Numbered from the stretch's first letter, positions 37,419 through 48,609 are shown. The stretch: 64,000 nt of DNA from Pseudomonas sp. MYb118 (GCF_040947875.1 NZ_JBFRXN010000002.1:682001-746000), one strand, 5' to 3'. Numbers and translations: made by a program. Notes: a model not told the origin generated them from the sequence alone.

Positions 37419-38676
37419 CGTTTCGGCCAGAACCAACCTACTGGCGATCAACAGCTTGAGCAGCTCACTGCTGCGCCGCGGCGTGCTGCGCCAACTGGCA
37501 CACCTCAAGCAGGGGCAATTGGTGATCGTTGAAGACGGTGAACGGCGCGTGTTCGGCAGTGCCGGCAGCGCGTTGCAGGGCGAAATTCATGTTCTCGACG
37601 CAGCCGCCTGGGGACTGGTGGCCAGCAACGGCTCGATCGGCGCCGGGGAAGCGTTCATCCATGGTTACTGGAGTTCACCGGATCTGACCGCGGTGGTCCG
37701 GGTGTTCGTGAGCAATCTGGACGTGCTGGACGCATTGGAAGGTGGCCTGGCCAAACTGGGCCGGCCGTTCGTCCAGGGGCTGCACTGGCTCAACCGCAAT
37801 ACGCGGCAGGGTTCGCGGAAAAACATCAGCGCCCATTACGACCTGGGCAATGAGCTGTTCGAACAATTTCTCGACCCGACCATGATGTATTCAGCGGCGC
37901 AATTCCACAGCTTCGAGGACAGCCTTGAACAGGCTCAGTTGAACAAGCTCGCAAGAATCTGTCGCAAGCTCGACCTGAAAGCGAGCGACCACCTGCTGGA
38001 AATCGGCACCGGGTGGGGCACCATGGCGCTGTACGCGGCGCAGCACTATGGCTGTACGGTCACCACCACCACGCTCTCGCAGAAACAGTACGACTTCACC
38101 GCCCGCCGCATCGAAGCGTTGGGGCTGCAAGACCAGGTCACGTTGTTGCTCAAGGATTATCGCGACCTCACCGGACAGTACGACAAACTGGTGTCGATCG
38201 AGATGATCGAAGCGGTGGGCCATCGCTTCATGCCCGTGTACTTCAAGCAATGCGCGCATCTGCTCAAGAGCAACGGTTTGATGTTGTTGCAGGCGATCAC
38301 GATCCGTGAACAGCGTTACGAACAGGCCAGGCGCAGTGTCGATTTCATTCAACGCTATATCTTCCCGGGTGGAGCCCTGCCCAGCGTGCAGAAAATGCTG
38401 GAAATCGTCAGCCGCGACACCGACATGAACCTGCTGCACATGGAGGATTTCGGCCTGCATTACGCACGAACCCTGCGTCTGTGGCATGAGAATTTTCGTC
38501 GTGCCCAAGGGCAATTGCGCGAATTGGGTTACGACGAATGCTTCCTGCGGCTGTGGGAGTTTTACCTGTGCTACTGCGAAGGCGGCTTCCTGGAACGCAC
38601 CATCGGCACCGCGCAATTGTTGCTGGCCAAACCGGGGGCGATGCCGGCACCGCTGCTCGGGCGTTTCGATGCCTGA
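37405..38676 (+). CDS. cyclopropane-fatty-acid-synthase-type SAM methyltransferase
   Basis: The start is ATG at 37405 (MKSISVSARTNLLAIN), inside the end of the DUF1365 gene. The 423-residue protein has the CFA signature: NISAHYDLGNELFEQFLDPTMMYS, SAM motif LEIGTGWGTMALYAA, SIEMIEAVGHRF, and RRSVDFIQRYIFPGG. It adds a methyl group to acyl chains of membrane phospholipids. In the light/singlet-oxygen clusters of other proteobacteria a homolog (UfaM type) makes the methylated precursor of furan fatty acids, which scavenge singlet oxygen; the same job is likely here but not shown. Confidence 0.93.
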   Translation: MKSISVSARTNLLAINSLSSSLLRRGVLRQLAHLKQGQLVIVEDGERRVFGSAGSALQGEIHVLDAAAWGLVASNGSIGAGEAFIHGYWSSPDLTAVVRVFVSNLDVLDALEGGLAKLGRPFVQGLHWLNRNTRQGSRKNISAHYDLGNELFEQFLDPTMMYSAAQFHSFEDSLEQAQLNKLARICRKLDLKASDHLLEIGTGWGTMALYAAQHYGCTVTTTTLSQKQYDFTARRIEALGLQDQVTLLLKDYRDLTGQYDKLVSIEMIEAVGHRFMPVYFKQCAHLLKSNGLMLLQAITIREQRYEQARRSVDFIQRYIFPGGALPSVQKMLEIVSRDTDMNLLHMEDFGLHYARTLRLWHENFRRAQGQLRELGYDECFLRLWEFYLCYCEGGFLERTIGTAQLLLAKPGAMPAPLLGRFDA

Positions 38677-39172
38677 GCGTCTGATCAACGCGCTGTTGTT
38701 CCAGCTCGGCTGGCTGGCCTGCGTGTTGGGTGGCAACAGCCTGTGGCTGTTGGCGGCACTGGGCATGCTGGTGGTTCATCTGCTGTGGATCAGTCGTTGG
38801 GCGGACGAAGGCCGGCTGATCCTCAGCGTGGTCTTGCTCGGCACCACCGTCGACAGCTCATTGCGCTGGCTGGGAGTGTTCGACTTCAACGATGTCGCGC
38901 CGCTGATTCCGCTGTGGCTGATGCTGTTGTGGGCCTTGTTGGCCACCACCTTGCGCCATTGCCTGAAATGGACCGCCAGCCCGTGGTGGCTGGGCAGCCT
39001 GCTGGGCGCCGTGGGCGGGCCATTGTCGTACTACGCCGGAGGGCGATTGGCCGGTGTGAATTTTCCCTACGGGCAATGGCCGACATTGATCGGTCTTGGC
39101 CTGCTCTGGGCGCTGCTGTTTCCGACGCTGCATTTCATGGCGCAACGGCTGGCGGCTAACGATCGGACTTGA
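38669..39172 (+). CDS. DUF2878 membrane protein
   Basis: A 167-residue integral membrane protein (MPERLINALLFQLGWLACVLGG) with about five hydrophobic helices and a conserved stretch LGTTVDSSLRWLGVF. It overlaps the methyltransferase by 8 bp and is the last gene of the coupled chain. DUF2878 proteins have no known function; linkage suggests a membrane partner in lipid modification. Confidence 0.88.
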   Translation: MPERLINALLFQLGWLACVLGGNSLWLLAALGMLVVHLLWISRWADEGRLILSVVLLGTTVDSSLRWLGVFDFNDVAPLIPLWLMLLWALLATTLRHCLKWTASPWWLGSLLGAVGGPLSYYAGGRLAGVNFPYGQWPTLIGLGLLWALLFPTLHFMAQRLAANDRT

Positions 39173-39225
39173 GCGTCTGTCAGACCTTTCACACAGCAAG
39201 GGGCGGCTCGCTTAAACTGCGCGCC

Positions 39226-39531
39226 ATGAACACCATCCCCCACAAGCAAATCGACGAGCCTGCAGTCACCTGCTCGACCTGCGCCGCCTGCTGCTGCCAG
39301 CTCGAAGTCATGCTGATCACCGACACGGGCGTGCCCGAACGGTTTATCGACACCGATGATTGGGGCGGGGAAGTCATGCTGCGTCTGGACGATGGCTGGT
39401 GTGCGGCGCTGGATCGCAACAGCATGCTGTGCACGATCTACGAGAAGCGCCCGCTGATTTGCCGGGAGTTCGAGATGGGGGCACCGGAGTGCATCGAGGA
39501 GCGTCGGGGGATAAGTACGGCGTATCGGTAA
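39226..39531 (+). CDS. YkgJ-family Cys-cluster protein
   Basis: A 101-residue protein with Cys cluster CSTCAACCCQ (about 16-25) and CTIYEKRPLICREFEMGAPEC, the YkgJ/UPF0153 metal-binding (zinc or Fe-S) pattern. The ATG at 39226 lies 53 bp after DUF2878, in the same direction; it may or may not be in the light operon. Function unknown. Confidence 0.85.
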   Translation: MNTIPHKQIDEPAVTCSTCAACCCQLEVMLITDTGVPERFIDTDDWGGEVMLRLDDGWCAALDRNSMLCTIYEKRPLICREFEMGAPECIEERRGISTAYR

Positions 39532-39551
39532 TTGATGTTTTGGGCTGATGC

Positions 39552-39680
39552 CATCGCGGGCAAGCCCGCTCCTACAGGACCGCTGAACCTGTAGGAGCGG
39601 GCTTGCCCGCGATGAGGGAGTGTCAGTTGACGCTGACGTCACTGATAGACCGCCATCGCTGGCAAGCCAGCTCCTACAGG
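39552..39680. repeat. cluster of three REP units
   Basis: CATCGCGGGCAAGCCCGCTCCTACAGG, its inverse 10 bp further, then a diverged copy CATCGCTGGCAAGCCAGCTCCTACAGG. The head sequences differ but each keeps self-complementarity (GCGGGC/GCCCGC, GCTGGC/GCCAGC). Confidence 0.9.
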
Positions 39681-39697
39681 GTTCGAGCAGCTACCAA

Positions 39698-40216
39698 TTA
39701 CAACGGCATCGTGTAGTGCAGCGCGTAACTTTCTACGCCGTCGTTGTCGCTACTGAGCCCGGCATTGGAATAGTGCGTCGCACGAATCCCGACTTCATGT
39801 CCGCCGGCGAAGCGCAGGCCGAAACCGAAACGGTCTTCGAACTGGAAGGAACCACCCAATTTGTTGTCTTCAAGTTCAGTGTTGGAGAACAACGCCACGC
39901 CGACCCCAAGTTCGACATACGGCTTGACGTTCTGCCCGGCAAATTCATAAACGAACACCGGCGAGAACGACAGGCTGTTGTTGCTGGACGTCTTGTCACC
40001 TTCCCAGTAGGTGTAAGCGCCGCTCCAGTAACCGGTCAGGCGACCGACGTCACTTTGCAGCCAGCTCTTGTCCCAATCGAAGTTCATCCCCAGTCGATAG
40101 GTCATGGTCGAATCGCTGGTCTGGCCGACTGCGAACTCCACACCTGCCGCCTGAGCGGTAAAACTGGTCCCCACCAATGCAGCCGCAATCGCGGCCAAGC
40201 AGAACAGTCGCTTCAT
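39698..40216 (-). CDS. pagL: lipid A 3-O-deacylase
   Basis: A 172-residue outer-membrane barrel with signal peptide (MKRLFCLAAIAAALVGTSFTAQA) and the PagL catalytic set: His and Ser in RATHYSNAG and a Glu 14 residues after the His (DGVESY). It removes the 3-position acyl chain of lipid A. C-terminal Leu is slightly unusual but ends in the aromatic-rich YALHYTMPL. Good ribosome binding site AAGGAAG. Single gene, as PA4661. Confidence 0.9.
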   Translation of the reverse strand: MKRLFCLAAIAAALVGTSFTAQAAGVEFAVGQTSDSTMTYRLGMNFDWDKSWLQSDVGRLTGYWSGAYTYWEGDKTSSNNSLSFSPVFVYEFAGQNVKPYVELGVGVALFSNTELEDNKLGGSFQFEDRFGFGLRFAGGHEVGIRATHYSNAGLSSDNDGVESYALHYTMPL

Positions 40217-40337
40217 TAGAAACTTCCTTTTCCGAACCCATCACGTTAGATTTTTTTCTTTGTTGAGCAGAACCAGCCTATAGAAATCGGCGTTTAATCA
40301 GAAGTTCATTCTAATTAACGCTCTCCCCAATATTTGT

Positions 40338-41129
40338 TTATCGGCCAAAACGATCCACAACACCAAGCCCTTTCCACAGTATCGGCAGAATATGACCGAA
40401 ATGAACCGGATCGGAACTTGTCCAGAACTGCGCTTCCCGGGCCGAGCCCTCAGCGAGCAAGTCGCGCGCTGACAACAGCCGTTGAAGTTGCCGCGCCACG
40501 GCGGCCCCGGTGTCGATCAGGCTGATGTCCTCGGGGATCATCTGCCGCAGCAACGGTTTCAGGAACGGGTAATGGGTGCAGCCCAGAATGATCGTGTCGC
40601 AACCGGCGGCCAGCAACGGCGCAACGTAGCTGGACAGCAACTGGCGCAGGGCGGGGCTGTGCAGGTCGCCGTTTTCGATCAGTTCCACCAGACCCGGGCA
40701 GGGCTGGGTGATCACCTGCACATCGGTGGCGAAACGATCGAGCAAGGCGGCGAATTTGGCACTCTGCAAGGTGCCGGTGGTGGCGAGTACGCCGACCACA
40801 CCGCTGCGGGTGGCGGCGGCTGCCGGCTTGACCGCCGGTTCCATGCCGACGATGGGCCAGTCGGGGTAATCTCGACGCAGGTCGGCCACCCCGGCCACTG
40901 TCGCCGTGTTGCAGGCCAGCACCAGGGCCTTGGCGCCCTGCTCCTGAAAAAAGCCGGCCATCACGCTGCAACGCTGGCGGATGAATTCCGGGGTTTTCTC
41001 GCCGTAGGGGACATTGCCGCAATCGGCGACGTACAACAGTGTTTCGTTGGGCAGCAGCCGCTGGATCTCGGCCAGCACCGACAGCCCACCGACGCCGGAG
41101 TCGAATACGCCGATTGGCGCTTCACGCAT
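40338..41129 (-). CDS. murI: glutamate racemase
   Basis: The start is ATG at 41129 ([17 protein letters not shown]). The 263-residue enzyme has both catalytic Cys residues, in [19 protein letters not shown] ADCGNVPYG (about residue 37) / LACNTATV and LGCTHYPFL. It makes D-glutamate for peptidoglycan. The start overlaps the end of moeB by 8 bp, so it is the last gene of the hemA-prfA-prmC-moeB-murI operon. Confidence 0.96.
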   Translation of the reverse strand: MREAPIGVFDSGVGGLSVLAEIQRLLPNETLLYVADCGNVPYGEKTPEFIRQRCSVMAGFFQEQGAKALVLACNTATVAGVADLRRDYPDWPIVGMEPAVKPAAAATRSGVVGVLATTGTLQSAKFAALLDRFATDVQVITQPCPGLVELIENGDLHSPALRQLLSSYVAPLLAAGCDTIILGCTHYPFLKPLLRQMIPEDISLIDTGAAVARQLQRLLSARDLLAEGSAREAQFWTSSDPVHFGHILPILWKGLGVVDRFGR

Positions 41130-41877
41130 GTTTGGGCCCGCAAACGCTGCAAGCCGGGTCGCGCTTGACCCGCAACTCACGGAAACGCGAGCCCAGGGCG
41201 TCAATCAACAACAGCCTGCCTACCAGCGGCTCACCGAAGCCCGCCAGCAGCTTCATCGCCTCCAGCGCTTGCAGGCTGCCGACCAGCCCCACCAGCGGCC
41301 CGATCACCCCGGCTTCGCTGCAGGTCAGTTCGGCTTCGCTGCCGTGCCCATATAAACAGTGGTAGCACGGGCTTTCCGCGCGCCTGGGGTCGAACACCGA
41401 CAACTGCCCTTCAAGGCGGATCGCCGCGCCGCTGACCAGGGGTTTGCCGGCGGCGACGCACGCGGCATTCACCGCTTCACGGGTGGAAAAGTTGTCCGAG
41501 CAGTCGAGCACCAGGTCCACCGCCGTTACGGCCGCGGCCAGGGAATCTTCGTCCAGCGCCTGGCGATGGGCGACCAGTTGAATCTCGGGGTTGATCGCAC
41601 TCAGGCGGGCCATCGCCGAATCGACCTTGGTCAGGCCAACACTGGCGGTGTCGTGGACGATCTGGCGTTGCAGGTTGGTCAGGTCAACGGTGTCGAAGTC
41701 CGCCAGGTGCATCTCACCGATGCCGGCAGCGGCGAGGTATAGCGCCACGGGCGAACCGAGCCCGCCCAGGCCGACGATCAGTACGCGGCTTTGCTTGAGG
41801 CGCAACTGGCCGTCGATGTCGATGTGTTGCAGCAGAATCTGCCGACTGTAGCGCAACAACTCCTGATCATTCAGCAC
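41122..41877 (-). CDS. moeB: ThiF/MoeB-family adenylyltransferase
   Basis: The 251-residue protein has the ATP loop [21 protein letters not shown], the catalytic Arg/Asp region and zinc Cys pairs CYHC and CSVC. It adenylates the C-terminus of a ubiquitin-like sulphur carrier such as MoaD or ThiS. The start codon is GTG at 41877, 7 bp inside the prmC 3' end. Confidence 0.93.
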   Translation of the reverse strand: MLNDQELLRYSRQILLQHIDIDGQLRLKQSRVLIVGLGGLGSPVALYLAAAGIGEMHLADFDTVDLTNLQRQIVHDTASVGLTKVDSAMARLSAINPEIQLVAHRQALDEDSLAAAVTAVDLVLDCSDNFSTREAVNAACVAAGKPLVSGAAIRLEGQLSVFDPRRAESPCYHCLYGHGSEAELTCSEAGVIGPLVGLVGSLQALEAMKLLAGFGEPLVGRLLLIDALGSRFRELRVKRDPACSVCGPKHA

Positions 41878-42701
41878 GGCAGGCGTCCCAGGCTGATTCG
41901 TTGATGGCCGCCCAGGTCGGTGCGGCTGTGAACGTCGACAAAACCGCGGGTCTGCAACAAATCGCGCACGGCGCCGGCTTGATCGTAACCGTGTTCGAGC
42001 ATCAACCAGCCGCCCGCGTCCAGGTGATCCGGCGCCTGGGCGACGATCAGGCGCAGATCGTCCAGCCCATCGTCACCGGCGACCAGCGCACTGGCCGGCT
42101 CGAAGCGTACATCGCCTTCCACCAGGTGCGGATCGGCCGCGGCGATGTAGGGCGGGTTGCTGATGATCAAGGTAAAACGCTGACCGGCCAAGGCGCTGAA
42201 CCAGTGGCTGCTGAGCACCGTGGCGTTGCCCAGGTTCAGGCGCTGCCGGTTGCGTTCGGCCAGGGCCACGGCTTCGAGTACACGGTCCACGGCGGTGACT
42301 TGCCACGCAGGGCGTTCGCTGGCCAGGGCCAGGGCGATGGCACCGGTGCCGGTGCCGAGGTCGAGGACCCTGGCCGGAGTCGCTGGCAACAATTCCAGCG
42401 CGGCTTCCACCAGCAGCTCGGTGTCCGGGCGCGGGATCAGCGTGTGCGGCGCGACTTCCAGGTCGAGCTTCCAGAAACCCTGCTGGCCCAGAATGTAGGC
42501 CACCGGCTCGCCGCTGCGACGGCGTTGCAGGTACTCGGCAAACTGCAAGGCCGCTTCGCTGGGAACGATGCGCTCCGGCCAGGTGTGCAGGAAACTGCGC
42601 GACTTGCCCAGCGCGGCGGCCAGCAACAGTTCGGCATCCAGGCGCGCGGTGGGCGAGTCAGGCAGCTCGGCGGCGCGCAACAGACTGGCGATGATCGTCA
42701 T
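41871..42701 (-). CDS. prmC: release factor glutamine methyltransferase
   Basis: The start is ATG at 42701 ([16 protein letters not shown]). The 276-residue protein has SAM motif [18 protein letters not shown] and the active-site NPPYI. It N5-methylates the GGQ glutamine of release factors, and it directly follows its substrate gene prfA, overlapping it by 4 bp. Confidence 0.97.
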   Translation of the reverse strand: MTIIASLLRAAELPDSPTARLDAELLLAAALGKSRSFLHTWPERIVPSEAALQFAEYLQRRRSGEPVAYILGQQGFWKLDLEVAPHTLIPRPDTELLVEAALELLPATPARVLDLGTGTGAIALALASERPAWQVTAVDRVLEAVALAERNRQRLNLGNATVLSSHWFSALAGQRFTLIISNPPYIAAADPHLVEGDVRFEPASALVAGDDGLDDLRLIVAQAPDHLDAGGWLMLEHGYDQAGAVRDLLQTRGFVDVHSRTDLGGHQRISLGRLPC

Positions 42702-43777
42702 TCGATGGCCGCCAGTTGATCGGCCTGGTATTCGGCCAGCAGCGGTTCGATGACCGCCTCGACGCCACCGGCAAGGATTTCGTCGAGCGAATACAGGGTC
42801 AGGTTGATCCGGTGATCGGTGACCCGGCCCTGGGCGTAGTTGTAGGTGCGGATGCGCTCGGAGCGGTCGCCCGAGCCCACCAGCAACTTGCGCTCGCTGG
42901 CGATGGCATTCGCCGCCGCACTGGTCTGCTGGTCGTTGAGCTTGGCCGACAGCCAGGCCATCGCCCGGGCGCGGTTCTTGTGCTGGGAACGTTCTTCCTG
43001 GCACTCCACGACAATGCCGGACGGCAAGTGGGTGATGCGGATCGCCGAGTCGGTCTTGTTGACGTGCTGGCCGCCCGCACCGGAAGAGCGGTAGGTGTCG
43101 ATGCGCAGGTCCGCCGGGTTGATCTCGATCGCTTCCTGTTCGTCCGGCTCGGGCAGTACCGCCACGGTGCAGGCCGAGGTGTGGATGCGCCCCTGGGATT
43201 CGGTGGCCGGCACCCGTTGCACACGGTGCGCGCCGGATTCGAATTTCAGCTTGCCGTAGACGTTCTCGCCTTCGACCCGGGCAATGACTTCCTTATAGCC
43301 GCCATGTTCGCCCTCGCTTTCCGAGAGGATTTCCACCCGCCAGCCGCGCCGCTCGGCGTAACGCGAATACATGCGGAACAGGTCGCCAGAGAAGATCGCC
43401 GCCTCGTCGCCACCGGTGCCGGCACGAATTTCCAGGAAGACGTTGCGCCCGTCGTTGGGATCCTTGGGCAGAAGCAGGCGTTGCAGTTCGGCTTCGATTT
43501 CGACCAGTTGCTCCTTGGCTTCGCGGACTTCTTCCACGGCCATTTCACGCATGTCGGCGTCGCTGTCCTTGAGCAGGGCCTGGGCGCCTTCGAGGTCGCC
43601 TTGCACCTTGAGCAACTGTTTATAGGTAGCGACGATCGGCTCGACTTCCGCGTATTCCTTGGAATAGGCGCGGAATTTGGTCTGATCGGAGATGACTTCG
43701 CCGTCGCCCAGCAACGCGGTCAATTCTTCGAAACGATCCTGGAGCACGTCCAGCTTACTGAGCAGTGACGCTTTCAT
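42698..43777 (-). CDS. prfA: peptide chain release factor 1
   Basis: The 359-residue protein has the anticodon-like PxT tripeptide region ([23 protein letters not shown]) and the GGQ motif in [17 protein letters not shown]. It reads UAA and UAG and releases the peptide. It overlaps the hemA end by 4 bp. Confidence 0.98.
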   Translation of the reverse strand: MKASLLSKLDVLQDRFEELTALLGDGEVISDQTKFRAYSKEYAEVEPIVATYKQLLKVQGDLEGAQALLKDSDADMREMAVEEVREAKEQLVEIEAELQRLLLPKDPNDGRNVFLEIRAGTGGDEAAIFSGDLFRMYSRYAERRGWRVEILSESEGEHGGYKEVIARVEGENVYGKLKFESGAHRVQRVPATESQGRIHTSACTVAVLPEPDEQEAIEINPADLRIDTYRSSGAGGQHVNKTDSAIRITHLPSGIVVECQEERSQHKNRARAMAWLSAKLNDQQTSAAANAIASERKLLVGSGDRSERIRTYNYAQGRVTDHRINLTLYSLDEILAGGVEAVIEPLLAEYQADQLAAIE

Positions 43778-45063
43778 TGCGGTTTTTTATCCGAAAAGCT
43801 GTTCGATGAGCCCTCACCGAGGGCAAAGAGTTCCTGGGCCATGGCCAGCGCATCGAGGCGACCTTCGGCGGAGAGCTTTTTCAATTGAACGCTTGGCGCG
43901 TGCAAGAGTTTATTGGTCAGGCCGCGGGCCAGTTGCACCAGCACCTCTTCGGCGTTGCCGCCGTTGGCCAGCAAGCGCTGGGCCTTTTGCAACTCTTCGT
44001 CGCGCAAGCGCTCGCTCTGTTGACGATAAGCCTTGAGCACATCTACCGCCGCCAGCTCGCGCAGGCGCACCATGAAGTCCTCGGCACCCACCGAGACCAT
44101 TTCCTCGGCCGCTTGCGCGGCGCCCTGGCGACTCTTGAGGTTCTCGGCGACCACTTCGTGGAGATCGTCGACGCTATAGAGGTAAACGTCGTCCAACTCG
44201 CCGACTTCCGGCTCGATATCCCGGGGGACGGCGATGTCCACCATGAAGATCGGCTTGTGCTTGCGCAGCTTCAGGGCGCTTTCCACCGCGCCCTTGCCGA
44301 GGATCGGCAACTGGCTGGCGGTAGAACTGATGACGATGTCGCTGCGCACCAGTTCTGCCGGGATGTCCGAGAGCAGCACGGCATGGGCGCCGAACTGCTC
44401 GGCGAGAATGCTGGCGCGCTCCAGGGTCCGGTTGGCGACGACGATGCGCTTGACCCCCAGGTCGTGCAAATGGCGGGCGACCAGGGTGATGGTCTCGCCG
44501 GCGCCGATCAGCAGGGCCTGGCTGCGTTGCAGGTCGCTGAAAATCTGTTTGGCCAGGCTGACCGCGGCAAACGCCACGGACACCGGGTTTTCACCGATGG
44601 CGGTGTCGGTACGCACCTGTTTGGCGGCGTTGAACGTCGCCTGGAACAGGCGCCCCAGTAGCGGACCGACGGTACCGGCCTCCCGCGCGACCGCGTAGGC
44701 CGATTTCATCTGACCGAGAATCTGCGGTTCGCCCAACACCAGCGAATCGAGCCCGGAGGCGACCCGCATCATGTGACGAACTGCCGCATCATCTTCGTGC
44801 ACATAACTGCTGGCACGCAGCTCATCGAGGCTCAACTGGTGATAATCGGCCAGCCAGCGCAGCACGATGTCAGCCGAAAGCTGATCCTGTTCTATATACA
44901 GTTCACTGCGATTGCAGGTGGAGAGGATCGCAGCTTCGCGGCTGTCGGTGAGTCGGCAGAGCTGCTGCAAGGCCTCAACCAGTTGCTCAGGGGTAAAGGC
45001 CACGCGCTCGCGGACGTCTACTGAAGCAGTCTTGTGGTTAATACCGAGTGCAAGGAAGGCCAT
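43774..45063 (-). CDS. hemA: glutamyl-tRNA reductase
   Basis: A 429-residue protein with the active-site STCNRSELY (Cys about 50), NAD domain [16 protein letters not shown], and a C-terminal dimer helix region. It reduces Glu-tRNA(Glu) to glutamate-1-semialdehyde, the first step of tetrapyrrole synthesis. First gene of the leftward operon hemA-prfA-prmC-moeB-murI. Divergent from the TPR gene, sharing a 235-bp promoter gap. Confidence 0.98.
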   Translation of the reverse strand: MAFLALGINHKTASVDVRERVAFTPEQLVEALQQLCRLTDSREAAILSTCNRSELYIEQDQLSADIVLRWLADYHQLSLDELRASSYVHEDDAAVRHMMRVASGLDSLVLGEPQILGQMKSAYAVAREAGTVGPLLGRLFQATFNAAKQVRTDTAIGENPVSVAFAAVSLAKQIFSDLQRSQALLIGAGETITLVARHLHDLGVKRIVVANRTLERASILAEQFGAHAVLLSDIPAELVRSDIVISSTASQLPILGKGAVESALKLRKHKPIFMVDIAVPRDIEPEVGELDDVYLYSVDDLHEVVAENLKSRQGAAQAAEEMVSVGAEDFMVRLRELAAVDVLKAYRQQSERLRDEELQKAQRLLANGGNAEEVLVQLARGLTNKLLHAPSVQLKKLSAEGRLDALAMAQELFALGEGSSNSFSDKKPQ

Positions 45064-45298
45064 TCAAAGTCGCTGATGGTGACGTGAAGCCGGCAATTGT
45101 CCTACTTCGACACAACGAGAACAACTACCCGATTTCTATTGACCCGGTAGGCAGCGCCCCGGTTTGCGAGCGCTTCTCGTTTACACGAGGTCCATGCCCG
45201 CCATCCTCCGTGCAAACGGGAAATTGGTTGGGCGGTTATGTTTGCAAGATGGCTTGTGTCATGATGGCCCGACCGCAGGTTAGTCGTCCTCTTCCTAT

Positions 45299-47023
45299 AT
45301 GAATAGATCTTCCGCGTTGCTCCTCGCTTTTGTCTTCCTCAGCGGCTGCCAGGCCATGGCACCCGTTTCGTCGGACGGTACGCCGCCGGTCGAAGACAGC
45401 ACTCCGACCCCTGAAAAGCCCAAGGTCTACAGCTCATTCAGCGAAGAAACCGTCTTCAGCCTGTTGAGCGCCGAACTGGCTGGCCAGCGCAATCGTTTCG
45501 ACATTGCCCTGGACAACTATGTGACCCAGGCCATCAACACCCAGGATCCGGGCATCTCGGAGCGGGCCTTTCGCATCGCCGAATACCTGGGCGCCGACCA
45601 GGCCGCCCTCGATACGGCGCTGATCTGGGCGAAAAACGCCCCGGACGACCTCGAGGCGCAGCGCGCCGCCGCCGTGCAACTGGCCCGCGCCGGGCGTTAT
45701 GACGACTCCATGGTCTATATGGAGAAGGTCCTGCAAGGCAAGGGCGACACGCATTTCGACTTTCTCGCCCTGTCGGCGGCCGATACCGATCAGGAAACCC
45801 GCAACGGCCTGATGAAAAGTTTTGACCGTTTGTTGCAACGCCACCCGAACAACAGCCAGTTGATTTTCGGCAAGGCCTTGCTGATGCAACAGGACGGCGA
45901 CAGTCGAGGTGCGTTGACCCTGCTGGAAGACAACCCCCCGGACGAAGGCGAAATCGCGCCGATCCTGCTGCGGGCGCGCCTGCTGCAAACCCTCGGGCGT
46001 GGCGATGAAGCCCTGCCGCTGCTGCGCAAAAGCATCAAGCAGTACCCGGACGACAAGCGCCTGCGCCTGACTTACGCGCGCATGCTGGTCGAACAGGACC
46101 GCATGGACGACGCCAAGGTCGAGTTTTCCAGCCTGGTCCAGCAATACCCGGAAGACGACGAACTGCGTTATTCGCTGGCGCTGGTGTGCCTGGAAGCCAA
46201 GGCCTGGGAAGAAGCCAAGGGTTATCTGGAAGACCTGATCGCCCGGGAAAGCCATGTCGACTCGGCGCACCTGAACCTGGGTCGCATCGCCGAAGAACGC
46301 AACGACCCGCAGGGCGCGCTGATCGAATACGCCCAGGTGGGACCTGGCAACGACTATCTGCCGGCGCAACTGCGTCAGGCCGATATCCTGATGAACAATG
46401 GCCGCACCGCCGAAGCGCAAAGCCGCCTGGCGGCCCAGCGTGACGAACAGCCCGACTACGCGATTCAGTTGTACCTGATCGAAGCCGAGACCCTGTCGGC
46501 CAACAAGCAGGAAGACAAGGCCTGGGGCGTGCTGGCCAAGGCGCTGCAGCAATACCCGGACGACCCGAATCTTTTGTACACCCGCGCCATGCAGGCGGAA
46601 AAACGCAATGACCTGGCACAGATGGAAAAAGACCTGCGCCTGATCATCAAGCGCGACCCCGACAACGCCATGGCACTGAACGCCCTCGGTTACACCTTGT
46701 CCGACCGTACGACGCGTTACGTCGAAGCCAAGGCCCTGATCGAGCAGGCGCACCAGATCAACCCGGAAGATCCGGCGGTACTCGACAGCCTTGGCTGGGT
46801 GAATTTCCGCATGGGCAACCTCGACGAGGCTGAAGCCTTGCTGCGCAAGGCCCTGGAGCGCTTCCCCGACCAGGAAGTGGCCGCTCACCTGGGTGAAGTC
46901 CTGTGGGTCAACGGCAAGCAACGCGAAGCCCGGCAAATCTGGAGCAAATTCCTTACGGAACAGCCCGACAGCCCCATCCTGCGCGACACCATCAAGCGCC
47001 TGACCGGATCAGAGACTCTTTAA
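45299..47023 (+). CDS. tetratricopeptide-repeat lipoprotein
   Basis: A 574-residue protein with lipobox SGC ([19 protein letters not shown], Cys17) and about ten TPR-like repeats (recurring A-L-x-L-x-x-x-G and YPDD segments, for example [15 protein letters not shown] and [28 protein letters not shown]). It is an outer-membrane- or periplasm-facing scaffold of unknown partner. It sits directly upstream of lolB (4-bp gap) in the same order as P. aeruginosa PA4667-PA4668. Confidence 0.9.
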   Translation: MNRSSALLLAFVFLSGCQAMAPVSSDGTPPVEDSTPTPEKPKVYSSFSEETVFSLLSAELAGQRNRFDIALDNYVTQAINTQDPGISERAFRIAEYLGADQAALDTALIWAKNAPDDLEAQRAAAVQLARAGRYDDSMVYMEKVLQGKGDTHFDFLALSAADTDQETRNGLMKSFDRLLQRHPNNSQLIFGKALLMQQDGDSRGALTLLEDNPPDEGEIAPILLRARLLQTLGRGDEALPLLRKSIKQYPDDKRLRLTYARMLVEQDRMDDAKVEFSSLVQQYPEDDELRYSLALVCLEAKAWEEAKGYLEDLIARESHVDSAHLNLGRIAEERNDPQGALIEYAQVGPGNDYLPAQLRQADILMNNGRTAEAQSRLAAQRDEQPDYAIQLYLIEAETLSANKQEDKAWGVLAKALQQYPDDPNLLYTRAMQAEKRNDLAQMEKDLRLIIKRDPDNAMALNALGYTLSDRTTRYVEAKALIEQAHQINPEDPAVLDSLGWVNFRMGNLDEAEALLRKALERFPDQEVAAHLGEVLWVNGKQREARQIWSKFLTEQPDSPILRDTIKRLTGSETL

Positions 47024-47027
47024 GACT

Positions 47028-47645
47028 ATGTTTTTGCGCCACCTCATCGTTTTCAGCTTCATCGCCCTGCTCGCCGGTTGCGCGGGCTTCGGCGCCCGTG
47101 AGTCGGTCCAGGGCCAGGGCAACCAGGCCCAATGGCGCGTACACAAGGAACAGTTGACCGGCATCGACGGCTGGCAGATCAACGGCAAGATCGGCATTCG
47201 CGCACCGAAGGACTCGGGCAGCGGCACGCTGTTCTGGCTGCAACGCCAGGATTACTTCGACATTCGCCTCGCTGGCCCCCTGGGCCGCGGCGCGGCGCGC
47301 CTGACCGGTTCGCCGGGCAAGGTGTCGCTGGAGGTTGCCAACCAGGGGCGCTACGAAGCGCCGACGCCGGAAGTGCTGCTCGAAGAACAACTGGGCTGGA
47401 AGTTGCCGGTGTCGCACCTGAACTGGTGGGTACGCGGGCTGCCGGCACCGGACAGCAAGAGTCGCCTGACCCTGGATGCCGACAGTCGCCTGGCCAATCT
47501 GGACCAGGACGGCTGGCAGGTCGAGTACCTGAGTTACGCCGAACAGAACGGCTTCTGGCTGCCGGAGCGGATCAAACTGCATGGCGCCGACCTTGATGTC
47601 ACCCTGGTGATCAAGGAATGGCAACCGCGCAAGCTGGGGCAATGA
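47028..47645 (+). CDS. lolB: outer-membrane lipoprotein receptor LolB
   Basis: A 205-residue lipoprotein with signal [20 protein letters not shown] (Cys18) and the LolB fold features [13 protein letters not shown] and [15 protein letters not shown]. It accepts lipoproteins from LolA and inserts them into the outer membrane. Immediately precedes ispE (1-bp gap). Confidence 0.95.
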   Translation: MFLRHLIVFSFIALLAGCAGFGARESVQGQGNQAQWRVHKEQLTGIDGWQINGKIGIRAPKDSGSGTLFWLQRQDYFDIRLAGPLGRGAARLTGSPGKVSLEVANQGRYEAPTPEVLLEEQLGWKLPVSHLNWWVRGLPAPDSKSRLTLDADSRLANLDQDGWQVEYLSYAEQNGFWLPERIKLHGADLDVTLVIKEWQPRKLGQ

Positions 47646-47646
47646 G

Positions 47647-48498
47647 ATGACCGCTGCACGCCTGACCCTGCCCTCCCCGGCCAAACTCAACCTGATGCTG
47701 CACATCCTCGGCCGTCGCGACGACGGTTATCACGAGCTGCAGACGATTTTTCAGTTTCTCGACTACGGCGATGAAATCACTTTTGCCGTACGCGACGACG
47801 GCGTGATCCGACTGCACACCGAATTCGAAGGCGTGCCCCACGACAGCAACCTGATCGTTCGCGCAGCAAAAAAACTTCAGGAGCAATCCGGTTGTACGTT
47901 GGGGATCGACATCTGGATCGAAAAAATCCTGCCCATGGGCGGCGGTATCGGCGGCGGCAGTTCAAATGCCGCGACCACTTTGCTCGGCCTCAATCATCTC
48001 TGGCAACTGGGTTGGAATGAGGATCGGCTGGCCGCGCTGGGCCTGTCGCTGGGGGCCGATGTCCCGGTTTTCGTGCGTGGCCACGCGGCTTTCGCCGAGG
48101 GCGTGGGCGAGAAACTCACCCCGGTAGAGCCCGAGGAACCGTGGTATCTCGTGCTTGTGCCGCAAGTATCTGTAAGTACAGCAGAAATTTTTTCAGATCC
48201 ACTGTTGACACGTAACTCTCCTCCCATTAAAGTGCGCCCCGTTCCCAAGGGAAACAGTCGAAATGACTGCTTACCGGTGGTAGCAAGGCGTTACCCAGAT
48301 GTTCGTAACGCATTGAATTTGTTAGGTAATTTTACCGAAGCAAAACTCACCGGAACTGGAAGTTGTGTGTTTGGGGGCTTCCCAAGCAAAGCTGAAGCTG
48401 ATAAAGTCTCGGCCCTTCTTACAGAGACCCTTACAGGGTTTGTAGCAAAAGGAAGCAACGTTTCGATGTTGCATCGCAAGCTGCAAAGTCTGCTCTAA
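47647..48498 (+). CDS. ispE: 4-diphosphocytidyl-2-C-methyl-D-erythritol kinase
   Basis: A 283-residue GHMP kinase with N-terminal [24 protein letters not shown], the ATP loop [14 protein letters not shown] (about 97-110) and C-terminal [12 protein letters not shown]. It phosphorylates CDP-methylerythritol in the MEP isoprenoid pathway. Its last about 320 bases are much richer in A/T than the rest and contain a promoter-like element (48205-48233), so the 3' end serves both as code and as regulatory DNA for the downstream tRNA and prs. Confidence 0.97.
   Translation: MTAARLTLPSPAKLNLMLHILGRRDDGYHELQTIFQFLDYGDEITFAVRDDGVIRLHTEFEGVPHDSNLIVRAAKKLQEQSGCTLGIDIWIEKILPMGGGIGGGSSNAATTLLGLNHLWQLGWNEDRLAALGLSLGADVPVFVRGHAAFAEGVGEKLTPVEPEEPWYLVLVPQVSVSTAEIFSDPLLTRNSPPIKVRPVPKGNSRNDCLPVVARRYPDVRNALNLLGNFTEAKLTGTGSCVFGGFPSKAEADKVSALLTETLTGFVAKGSNVSMLHRKLQSLL
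48205..48233 (+). promoter_or_regulatory. promoter inside ispE for tRNA-Gln/prs
   Basis: TTGACA (48205-48210), 17-bp spacer, TAAAGT (48228-48233), followed directly by GCGCCCC, a GC-rich discriminator of the kind found at stringently controlled stable-RNA promoters. The start would be near 48240, about 295 bp ahead of the tRNA. Confidence 0.65.
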
Positions 48499-48534
48499 AG
48501 GAACCGAGTACCAGGTACTCGTTGCAACAGATAC

Positions 48535-48609
48535 AGGGGCGTCGCCAAGCGGTAAGGCAGCAGGTTTTGATCCTGCCATGCGTTGGTTCGAATCCAGCCG
48601 CCCCTGCCA
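48535..48609 (+). tRNA. tRNA-Gln (anticodon TTG)
   Basis: Acceptor AGGGGCG (48535-48541) pairs with CGCCCCT (48599-48605), followed by discriminator G and encoded CCA (48607-48609). Anticodon arm GCAGG-TTTTGAT-CCTGC gives anticodon TTG, reading CAA/CAG. The T arm GTTGGTTCGAATCCAGC is normal. It sits 37 bp after ispE and 47 bp before prs, so it is probably processed from an ispE/prs transcript. Confidence 0.97.

Noticed and set aside
48170..48498. Horizontal transfer of the A/T-rich ispE end
   Set aside because: The coded protein is a normal ispE C-terminus; selection for a promoter and tRNA leader explains the composition better.
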